The notes beneath the pieces are model-generated. The model ran no database searches and was not told the origin of the DNA. It was given only the letters and a program-made list of their open reading frames with translations. Shown in pieces: positions 44,808 through 51,977 of a DNA stretch of 64,000 bases (position 1 is its first letter; every line of letters starts with the position of its first letter). The DNA comes from Parasulfuritortus sp037439465. Lineage in GTDB: Bacteria > Pseudomonadota > Gammaproteobacteria > Burkholderiales > Thiobacillaceae. Made by a program: the position numbers and the translations under genes. The stretch covers positions 157,184 to 221,183 of the forward strand of contig JBBIVX010000001.1 in the NCBI GenBank assembly GCA_037439465.1, given 5' to 3'.

Positions 44808-45583
44808 AGCAGCAACCTTGCGTGGCTGAAGTCATTGAGCTCCACCGTCTCATCTGGCGCGACGTCTGGCACGGAGAAGCTGTTGCTGATGAACAGGGAT
44901 CCCGGCCGCATCTCCCGCTGCACCTTTTCCCAAAGGCGGGCCATGGGGGCCGGTGAGAGGTAGGCGTAGACCACGTCGTAGCCGGACAGATCGGTGTCCC
45001 AGATGCTACCCAAGCGGATATTGGCCTTGCCGCCCAGGCGCAGACGGCTGGCCAGCCAGTTGAACGGCGCCATTTCGACGCCGGCGAGGTGAAGATCGGG
45101 GCGGGTCGCGTAAAGACCGGCCAGCCAACCGCCGAGGCCGCAGCCGAGGTCGATGACCTTGAGACCATGTTGCCTCGGCAGTTTTTGCAGCATGGCGTCG
45201 ATGGCGGCGCGGCTGGAAAGGTAGAGTGGCACGCGCGTCTTCAGGCTGCCGAGCGAGGTCAGCAGCAGCAGGGCGAAAGCCGCCAGATACCACACGGGGT
45301 GGATGGCGAGATGACTGGCCAGACCCACCAGGGGGAAGAAGGACGCATTGATAAGCCGCCACCAGAGCGGTTGCCGCAGCCAGTGTGATAAGGCGAAGGC
45401 CATGCCGCCCTGTACCCCGAGAACGGCTGGCAGCGGCCATCCCAGCAGAAGCCCCGGCGTGGCCGCCAGCCAGGCGAGCAGTTGCACGCCGAGGGCGACG
45501 GTGGCGGGTGGCCAACGCCGCGCGCGCGCGCCGGCCAGGGCATTACTTGCGCTGTTCAAGTTTGGCCTCGACTTCGTCGGCAT
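44795..45583 (-). CDS. membrane-anchored class I SAM-dependent methyltransferase
   Basis: A 262-residue protein. The N-terminal third has three or four hydrophobic helices (about 28-110), and the C-terminal part is a Rossmann methyltransferase with the SAM-binding motif VIDLGCGLGGW (about 143-153), an acidic GVEMA strand and a VVYAYLSP motif IV. Target unknown. It starts within the 3' end of motB (41-base overlap; ATG 45583), so translation is probably coupled to the motor genes, though shorter in-frame GTG or TTG starts are possible. Confidence 0.75.
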   Translation of the reverse strand: MPTKSRPNLNSASNALAGARARRWPPATVALGVQLLAWLAATPGLLLGWPLPAVLGVQGGMAFALSHWLRQPLWWRLINASFFPLVGLASHLAIHPVWYLAAFALLLLTSLGSLKTRVPLYLSSRAAIDAMLQKLPRQHGLKVIDLGCGLGGWLAGLYATRPDLHLAGVEMAPFNWLASRLRLGGKANIRLGSIWDTDLSGYDVVYAYLSPAPMARLWEKVQREMRPGSLFISNSFSVPDVAPDETVELNDFSHARLLLWRR

Positions 45584-46463
45584 TGCTGGCTTCGATCTGG
45601 TGGCCGGCCTCCCTGGCGATGGTCTCCTCCGCCTTTTTGTTCATGACGATTATGGAGATACGGCGGTTGACCGGGTCGTTGGGGTTTTCCTTGATGTAGG
45701 GCACGGCCGAGGCCAGCCCCACGACCCGCATGATCTTGCCCTCCTCCAGTCCGCCGGTGATCAGCTCACGACGCGAGGCGTTTGCCCGGTCTGCCGACAG
45801 TTCCCAGTTGCTGTAACCGCGTTCGCCGGTGGTGTACTGCACCGAGTCGGTATGGCCGGAGAGGCTGATGCGATTGGGCAGCGCGTTCAGCGTTTTGCCT
45901 ATCTCATGCAGTATGTCGCGGGTGTAGCTTTTCATGACCGCCCCGCCGGAATCGAACATCGGCCGATTCTGGTCGTCGATGATCTGGATGCGCAGGCCCT
46001 CGTCGGTGATGTCGATTTTCAGTTGTTTCTTGAAGGCCTTGAGCTTCTCGTTTTTCTCAACCAGTTGCTCCAGCTTTTTTTTCATCTCCATGAGCCTGGC
46101 CTTGTCTTCCTTTTCGCTCTTGGCCTTCTCCAGGCTGATAATCTCCTTGCTCTTCTCGCTTTCGCCGCGCTTGACCTGACCGGCCTTGCGGGTGAGGTCC
46201 TCGCCGCCACCCTTGATGACGCTGGAGGCATCGCCGGAACCGTATCCTCCTTGCAGCGCAACCTTGAGCGGGGTCTTGAAATATTCGGAAATGCCTTCCA
46301 GTTGGGCCTTGGTCGTCGAGCCCAGCAGCCACATCAGTAGAAAGAACGCCATCATGGCAGTGACGAAGTCGGCATAGGCAATCTTCCACGCACCGCCATG
46401 GGCAGCGCCGCCGCTCTTCTTGATGCGCTTGATGACTATTGGACGTTGGGAATCATCGGCCAT
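45543..46463 (-). CDS. motB: flagellar motor stator protein MotB
   Basis: A 306-residue stator subunit that anchors the motor to peptidoglycan and forms the proton path with MotA. The single N-terminal helix carries YADFVTAMMAFFLLMWLL, in which D32 is the essential proton-binding aspartate. The periplasmic linker is unusually rich in K and E. The OmpA-like peptidoglycan-binding domain (about 165-285) includes SLSGHTDS and the NRRISI block. It lies 43 bases after motA, as in most proton-driven stators. Confidence 0.96.
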   Translation of the reverse strand: MADDSQRPIVIKRIKKSGGAAHGGAWKIAYADFVTAMMAFFLLMWLLGSTTKAQLEGISEYFKTPLKVALQGGYGSGDASSVIKGGGEDLTRKAGQVKRGESEKSKEIISLEKAKSEKEDKARLMEMKKKLEQLVEKNEKLKAFKKQLKIDITDEGLRIQIIDDQNRPMFDSGGAVMKSYTRDILHEIGKTLNALPNRISLSGHTDSVQYTTGERGYSNWELSADRANASRRELITGGLEEGKIMRVVGLASAVPYIKENPNDPVNRRISIIVMNKKAEETIAREAGHQIEASNADEVEAKLEQRK

Positions 46464-46506
46464 ATTCGTTTCCTAGGGCATAGCCAGCGGGTTTCCGGCT
46501 AATGGA

Positions 46507-47367
46507 TCACTTCCCCTTGCGACTCTTGATGTCTTCCTCCAGCTCGCGGAAGCTGGGCCGCTCGGTGGAAAACAGTACCTTGCGGCCGAACTCGACGCAG
46601 ACCTGCGGTGAGAAACCGTTGAGCGAAGCCAGTATCACCACCTTGACGGTCTGATACACCTTGGTCGATTCGCTCGCCTTGCCTTCCAGCACGGCCGCCA
46701 GCGGCGCCACGAAGCCGTAGGAAAGCAGGATGCCGAGGAAGGTCCCAACCAGGGCGTGGGCGATGAGTATGCCCAGTTCCTGCGGCGGCAGGTGCAGCGA
46801 CTCCATGGTGTGCACCACCCCCATCACCGCCGCCACGATACCGAAGGCCGGCATGCCGTCCGCCAGTTTGGCGACGGCGTGAGAGGGATGCATTTCCTCG
46901 TGATGGTGGGTCTCGATCTCGTTGTCCATGAGGTTCTCGATCTCCAGTGCATTGAGATTGCCGCCCACCATCAGGCGCAGGTAATCGGTGATGAATTCGA
47001 TCAGATGGTGATCGGCGGTTATGGTCGGGTACTTGCCGAAGATGGGGCTCTTGTCCGGTTCCTCGACATCGTTTTCCAGCGACATCAGGCCTTCCTTCCT
47101 GACCTTGGCCAGTAGCTCGAACAGCAGCGCCAACAACTCCATGTAAAAACCCTTGCTGTATTTCGATCCCTTGAAGCAACTGACCAGCCCGCCGACGGTG
47201 TGCTTGACGCCGTGCATGGTATTGGCGGCGATGAAGGCGCCGAAGGCGCCACCGCCGATCATCACCAATTCCAGTGGCTGCAAGAGGGCGGCGAGATGTC
47301 CGCCGGCGGCGACGAAGCCGCCGAAGATGCCCGCCAGAGCCATGACCCAGCCAATGATCACCATCAT
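46507..47367 (-). CDS. motA: flagellar motor stator protein MotA
   Basis: A 286-residue four-helix stator subunit. The residues known to matter in E. coli align at the same numbers: R90 and E98 in the cytoplasmic loop, and P173 and P222 in helices 3 and 4. ATG 47367 is supported by AAGGAG nine bases upstream and gives the family start MMVIIGWVMALAG; a longer frame from 47406 runs into rnhB. No che or other flagellar genes are nearby, so motAB is a detached pair here. Confidence 0.97.
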   Translation of the reverse strand: MMVIIGWVMALAGIFGGFVAAGGHLAALLQPLELVMIGGGAFGAFIAANTMHGVKHTVGGLVSCFKGSKYSKGFYMELLALLFELLAKVRKEGLMSLENDVEEPDKSPIFGKYPTITADHHLIEFITDYLRLMVGGNLNALEIENLMDNEIETHHHEEMHPSHAVAKLADGMPAFGIVAAVMGVVHTMESLHLPPQELGILIAHALVGTFLGILLSYGFVAPLAAVLEGKASESTKVYQTVKVVILASLNGFSPQVCVEFGRKVLFSTERPSFRELEEDIKSRKGK

Positions 47368-47380
47368 GGTTATGTGCTCC

Positions 47381-47983
47381 TTATTTGCTGAATAACCGTA
47401 TTCCATTCGCCTCGATCAAGCGCCGCACCGGAGCGAATGTCACCCGGTGCACCGGACTCGGCCCGTACCTCTGCAAGGCCGCCATATGCTCCGGCGTGGG
47501 GTAACCGGCATGTCGGTCGAAGCCATACTCGGGGTATATATCGGCAAGTCTTGCCATTTCTTTATCCCGATCTGTCTTGGCGAGGATGGAGGCCGCCGAA
47601 ATGGCCGGCTCCAGGGCGTCGCCCTTGACGATGGCGCGGGCGGGGATGGGCAGTGGCGGGCAGCGATTGCCGTCGATGAGGGCGGCCTCGGCGGCTGGGT
47701 GCAGCGCCAGCACGGCGCGTTGCATGGCCAGCAGGCTGGCGTGCAGTATGTTGAGCCGGGCGATTTCATCGAGATCGGCCGAGGCCACGGCCCAGGCCAG
47801 GGCCTGAGTGCGGATGACCTGGGCGAGGCGGGCGCGGCTGGCCGGCGTGAGCTGCTTCGAATCCTTTAGACCGGTGATGGGATGTGCCGGATCGAGAATG
47901 ACAGCGGCAGCGGTCACGGGCCCCGCCAGCGGTCCGCGGCCGGCCTCGTCGACGCCGCACACCAGCTGGATGACCGCTCTCAC
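47381..47983 (-). CDS. rnhB: ribonuclease HII
   Basis: A 200-residue RNase HII that cuts the RNA strand of RNA-DNA hybrids and single ribonucleotides. The CGVDEAGRGPLAGPV motif near the N-terminus has the first catalytic Asp-Glu pair, and the central LDEIARLN and SILAKTDRDKEM blocks carry the remaining acidic residues. The start is GTG 47983, overlapping the lpxB stop by four bases. It closes the lpxD-fabZ-lpxA-lpxB cluster, as in many proteobacteria. Confidence 0.97.
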   Translation of the reverse strand: MRAVIQLVCGVDEAGRGPLAGPVTAAAVILDPAHPITGLKDSKQLTPASRARLAQVIRTQALAWAVASADLDEIARLNILHASLLAMQRAVLALHPAAEAALIDGNRCPPLPIPARAIVKGDALEPAISAASILAKTDRDKEMARLADIYPEYGFDRHAGYPTPEHMAALQRYGPSPVHRVTFAPVRRLIEANGIRLFSK

Positions 47984-49197
47984 GATAAATAAGGCGCCAG
48001 CGCCGTGGCGATCAGTTGCGGAGTGTCGCGGCGCAGGCTGGCGCGGATGCCGGCAAAGACAGTGCGCATGGTGTCGCGCCGGGCGCCATCAGTGATGAGG
48101 GCGAGCGCGGCTTCCGCCAGTGCCTGCGGCGTCGCGGCGGTTTGCAACAGTTCCGGGACCACCGTCCGCCCGGCCAGGATGTTGGGCAGTCCCACCCAGG
48201 GCAGGTAGGCCTGGCGGCGCATGATCTGTGCGGTCAGCCAGGGGACCCGATACGCGATGACATGCGGGCAGTCGAGCAGGGCCGCCTCCAGGGTGGCGGT
48301 GCCGGAGGCAATGATGGCGGCGTCGGCCGCTTGCAGTACGGCATGCGATTGGCCGGAAAGGAGTTTGATCGGCAATGCGGTCGTGCCGGTGGCCTGCATG
48401 GCCTCAGTGAACAGCCGACGGGTCTCGTCGGTGGCAAGAGGGACCAGGAAGCGGATGCCTGGGCGTTTTCCAGCCAGGCGTTTGGCCGTCTCCAGAAACA
48501 GGCGGGCATGTTGGTGAAGCTCGCCTTGGCGACTGCCTGGCAGCAACGCCAGACAAACATCGCTGGCCGCCAGACCCATTTGGGCGCGCGCGGCGGTGCG
48601 ATCCGGCTTTTCCGGCAGGGCGTGGGCCAGGGGGTGGCCGACATAGGTGGCCGGGATGCCAGCCTCGCGGTAAATGGCCTCCTCGAAGGGGAACACCAGC
48701 AGCATGTGGCTGACGGCCTGCCGGATGCGCTCGATGCGTTCCCGCCGCCAGGCCCACACCGAGGGACTGACGAAATGGACGGTGGCAAGACCTGCCCGCT
48801 TGAGCGCGGCCTCCAGGGACAGGTTGAAATCGGGGGCGTCGATGCCGATGAACAGGGGTGGCCGATCGGCCAGAAGGCGGGCCCGCAGTTGCCGACGGAT
48901 GGCGATTAGACGGGGCAGCCTGGCGGCCGCCTCGACGTAACCGCGCACCGACAGGGTCTCCATGGGATAGAGTGAACGGGCGCCTCGGGCCTGCATGGCT
49001 GGGCCGGCGATGCCATAAAAGTCGGCGTCCGGGGTGGCCTGATTGACGGCAGCGATGAGCAGGCTGCCGAGCAGGTCGCCGGAGGCCTCGCCGGCAACGA
49101 TGCCGATTTTGTGTGAAGCGAGTATGGGGGAGGGGGGGGTAAAACAGTCTACCCGTTCCGCTGCGCCACTCCTGGCGCCTAACTCCTCACACCTCAC
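47980..49197 (-). CDS. lpxB: lipid-A-disaccharide synthase
   Basis: A GT19 enzyme that joins UDP-diacylglucosamine and lipid X to make the lipid A disaccharide. The N-terminal KIGIVAGEASGDLLG and later LLPGSRQGEL are the family signatures; the core has normal length. The start is uncertain. The only in-frame start upstream of IGIVAGEASGD is GTG 49197, which would add about 30 unusual residues encoded across a C-rich tract (G8 on the plus strand at 49132-49139) with no typical ribosome binding site. A homopolymer error or an unrecognised start is possible. Confidence 0.9.
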   Translation of the reverse strand: MRCEELGARSGAAERVDCFTPPSPILASHKIGIVAGEASGDLLGSLLIAAVNQATPDADFYGIAGPAMQARGARSLYPMETLSVRGYVEAAARLPRLIAIRRQLRARLLADRPPLFIGIDAPDFNLSLEAALKRAGLATVHFVSPSVWAWRRERIERIRQAVSHMLLVFPFEEAIYREAGIPATYVGHPLAHALPEKPDRTAARAQMGLAASDVCLALLPGSRQGELHQHARLFLETAKRLAGKRPGIRFLVPLATDETRRLFTEAMQATGTTALPIKLLSGQSHAVLQAADAAIIASGTATLEAALLDCPHVIAYRVPWLTAQIMRRQAYLPWVGLPNILAGRTVVPELLQTAATPQALAEAALALITDGARRDTMRTVFAGIRASLRRDTPQLIATALAPYLS

Positions 49198-49207
49198 GGG
49201 TTTTCAC

Positions 49208-49978
49208 TCACCTAATGATTCCGCGCCCCGATATGGCCAGAAAATCCACCAGGGGTTTGAGCTCCGGGATGGTCTTGGCCTCGGCGGCGATGGCGGCCCT
49301 GGCCTCTTCCAGACGGAGGCCCGATTTGTATAGTGTCTTGTAGGCGCGTTTGAGCGCGGCCAGCGCCTCCGGGCTATAACCACGGCGTTTCAGACCTTCG
49401 TTGTTGATGCCGTGCGGCGCGGTGGGGCTGCCGGCGACGGTAAGGAATGGCGGTACGTCCTGGGTGATGACGGCGGCGATACCGATCATCGCGTGGGCGC
49501 CGATCCGACAGAACTGGTGCACACCTGTGAAACCGCCGAGGATGGCATGGTCGCCGACGCTGACATGTCCGGCCAGGGTGGCGTTGTTGGCGAACACGGT
49601 ATGGTCGCCGATCTGACAGTCATGGGCGATATGGACATAGGCCATGATCCAGTTATGGTGGCCGATGCGGGTGACGCCGGCGTCCTGGACGGTGCCGGTA
49701 TTGAACGTACAGAATTCGCGGATGGTGTTGTCGTCGCCGATCTCGAGCCGTGTCGGCTCGCCCGCATATTTCTTGTCCTGGGGTTCTTCTCCCAGACTGA
49801 CGAATTGGAAGACGCGATTGCCGCGACCGAGGCAGGTATGGCCGGTGATCACCGTGTGCGGACCGATGCGGCAGTCGTCGCCGATCTCCACGTGCTCACC
49901 GATGAGAGCATAAGGGCCAATCTCGACGCGCTCCCCGATCTGCGCGCCGGGGTGCACGATGGCGGTGGCGTGGACCAT
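49208..49978 (-). CDS. lpxA: acyl-ACP--UDP-N-acetylglucosamine O-acyltransferase
   Basis: A 256-residue left-handed beta-helix acyltransferase catalysing the first step of lipid A synthesis. The hexapeptide repeats run through the first 190 residues. The catalytic histidine is H119 in HIAHDC. The C-terminal helical domain is intact. ATG 49978 directly abuts the fabZ stop (TGA-ATG), fixing the start. Order fabZ-lpxA-lpxB is canonical. Confidence 0.98.
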   Translation of the reverse strand: MVHATAIVHPGAQIGERVEIGPYALIGEHVEIGDDCRIGPHTVITGHTCLGRGNRVFQFVSLGEEPQDKKYAGEPTRLEIGDDNTIREFCTFNTGTVQDAGVTRIGHHNWIMAYVHIAHDCQIGDHTVFANNATLAGHVSVGDHAILGGFTGVHQFCRIGAHAMIGIAAVITQDVPPFLTVAGSPTAPHGINNEGLKRRGYSPEALAALKRAYKTLYKSGLRLEEARAAIAAEAKTIPELKPLVDFLAISGRGIIR

Positions 49979-50416
49979 TCAGCCCAGGTCCCGCAGCGTG
50001 CACATTAACTCGGCCTGACAGGCCAGTTGTTCGCCGACCAGGGCGCGCGCCTCGAACTTCCAGATGCCGCGGATATTCTTGAGAACCTTCGCTTCCAGGC
50101 GCAATTGATCGCCTGGCACGACGGGACGTTTGAAGCGGGCATTGTCTATGCCGACGAAATAGATGACCATGTCCTCGGTCGGCGGCTCCTTCAGACTGGC
50201 GAAGGCGAGAAGGCCGGCGGCCTGGGCCATGGCCTCGATGATGAGCACGCCGGGCATGATCGGGTGATGGGGAAAATGACCGGTGAACTGTGGTTCATTC
50301 ATGGTCACGTTCTTTATGGCGACGACCTTCTCGTTGACCGTCAATTCCAGCACTCGATCGACCAGCAGGAAGGGGTAGCGGTGCGGCAGGCGCCGCATGA
50401 TCTCGGTGATTTCCAT
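49979..50416 (-). CDS. fabZ: 3-hydroxyacyl-ACP dehydratase FabZ
   Basis: A 145-residue hot-dog-fold dehydratase of fatty acid elongation, also controlling the split of hydroxymyristoyl-ACP between lipid A and phospholipid. H47 (in TGHFP) and E61 (in IIEAMAQ) are the catalytic pair. The start overlaps the lpxD stop by one base (TAATG). Length is normal. Confidence 0.98.
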   Translation of the reverse strand: MEITEIMRRLPHRYPFLLVDRVLELTVNEKVVAIKNVTMNEPQFTGHFPHHPIMPGVLIIEAMAQAAGLLAFASLKEPPTEDMVIYFVGIDNARFKRPVVPGDQLRLEAKVLKNIRGIWKFEARALVGEQLACQAELMCTLRDLG

Positions 50417-51450
50417 TATGCCTTTCCCTTAGTGGACAACTGTTTTTCCAACGCCCGGATGCGCTCCCGCATGGCTGCCAGATGGCGTAACTGGGCGGCG
50501 TTCCTCAGCCATTCGTCATGCGGCATCTGGGGCTGGGTCGAGGTGTAGACGCCAGCATCGCGTATCGATTTGCCGATGAAGGAGGCCCCGGACACCGTGA
50601 CCCCGTCACCGATCTCGATGTGGCCGAGGATCATGGCCGCGCCGCCGATCAGGCAGCGGCGGCCGATCTTGGTGCTGCCGGCGATGCCGGCGCAACCGGC
50701 GATGGCGGTTTGGTCGCCGATGATGCAGTTGTGGGCGATCTGCACCAGATTGTCGATCTTGACGCCGTCTCCGATCACGGTATCGTCTAGTGCGCCGCGA
50801 TCGATGGTGCTATTGGCGCCGATCTCCACGTCGTTGCCCAGCACCACCCGGCCGACCTGGGGAACCTTGAGCCAGCCGTTTTCCTCCCAGGCGAGGCCGA
50901 AGCCGTCGGCGCCGATCACGCAGCCGGCGTGCAGGATGACACGCTCGCCGAGGCGACAGCCGGCATAGACGGTGACGTTGGGAAAGAAACAACCATCCGT
51001 GCCGATCTCGACCTCGTCGCCGATGACGCAGCCGGCACCCACACGCGTGCGCGCACCGATGCGGGCGCCGGCGCCGACCACCACGTGGGCCCCGAGACTG
51101 ACATCGGCGTCGATGCGGGCGGTGGCGGCGATCACCGCGCTGGGGTGGATGCCGGGAGGGGCGGGCGGCTCCGGATGAAAAAGGGTGACCGCACGGGCAA
51201 AGACGGCATGGGGGTTGGCGACCTCAAGCAGCGGTTGTGGCAACCTGTCTTCGAGTCCGGCGGGAGCGATCAGCGCCGCGGCGCGGCTGGCGACGGCGGC
51301 CTCGACATGTCTGCCGCCGGTGACGAAGCTGAGGCTGCCGGGCCCGGCATGTTCGAGTGAGGCGATGTTGGTCAGGACGACGCCACCATCACCTTGAATG
51401 TGTCCGCCGAGGCGTGCCTGCAGATCGGACAGGGTGTAGCGTGGTTGCAT
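50416..51450 (-). CDS. lpxD: UDP-3-O-acylglucosamine N-acyltransferase
   Basis: A 344-residue left-handed beta-helix acyltransferase that adds the second hydroxyacyl chain in lipid A synthesis. An N-terminal uridine-binding domain (about 1-95) precedes hexapeptide repeats. The catalytic histidine is in the QIAHNC motif. It follows the skp gene by nine bases and is coupled to fabZ. Confidence 0.97.
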   Translation of the reverse strand: MQPRYTLSDLQARLGGHIQGDGGVVLTNIASLEHAGPGSLSFVTGGRHVEAAVASRAAALIAPAGLEDRLPQPLLEVANPHAVFARAVTLFHPEPPAPPGIHPSAVIAATARIDADVSLGAHVVVGAGARIGARTRVGAGCVIGDEVEIGTDGCFFPNVTVYAGCRLGERVILHAGCVIGADGFGLAWEENGWLKVPQVGRVVLGNDVEIGANSTIDRGALDDTVIGDGVKIDNLVQIAHNCIIGDQTAIAGCAGIAGSTKIGRRCLIGGAAMILGHIEIGDGVTVSGASFIGKSIRDAGVYTSTQPQMPHDEWLRNAAQLRHLAAMRERIRALEKQLSTKGKA

Positions 51451-51459
51451 TGGCGGCGG

Positions 51460-51951
51460 TCAGCGTTCGAGGGCCTTCATCACCCGGTCGGTAATGTCCA
51501 CCCTGGGGCTCGCATAGACGACATTTTCCAGGATGAGATCGAATTTCTCCCGTTCGGCGATTTCCAGTATGACCCTGCGCGCCTTTTCATGGACGCTGCT
51601 GAATTCCTCGTTCTTGCGCTGGTTAAGGTCTTCCCTAAACTCCCTTTGGGCGCGCTGTATTTCCCGGCTGAGGTTGGCCAGCTCGCGCTCCTTGCGCGAC
51701 CGTTCCGCCTCGGCCATGGTCAGCCCTTCTTTTTCCAGGGCGGACTGGTGATCGCGGGCCTGCTTGACCATCTTGTTGATTTCCTGTTCCCGTTTGGCAA
51801 AATCCTGCGCCAGCTTTTTCTGGGCCTTCATAGCCAGCGCGGAGTCGCGGAACAGGCGCTCGGTGTTGACGAAGCCGATTTTCAGTTCGGCGGCATGGAG
51901 CGCGCCGGAGAAGAACAGGCCGAAGAGTAGGGAGATGAGGAGGGGGCGCAT
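51460..51951 (-). CDS. skp: periplasmic chaperone Skp/OmpH
   Basis: A 163-residue periplasmic chaperone for unfolded outer-membrane proteins. A signal peptide (about 1-20, cleavage near LHA) precedes a short beta strand (ELKIGFVNTERLF) and a long charged coiled coil (about 45-130) that forms the tentacles. AAGGAG lies seven bases before ATG 51951. It sits between bamA and lpxD, its conserved position. Confidence 0.94.
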   Translation of the reverse strand: MRPLLISLLFGLFFSGALHAAELKIGFVNTERLFRDSALAMKAQKKLAQDFAKREQEINKMVKQARDHQSALEKEGLTMAEAERSRKERELANLSREIQRAQREFREDLNQRKNEEFSSVHEKARRVILEIAEREKFDLILENVVYASPRVDITDRVMKALER

Positions 51952-51977
51952 AAATACTCCTTGAGCGTGAGACCGTT

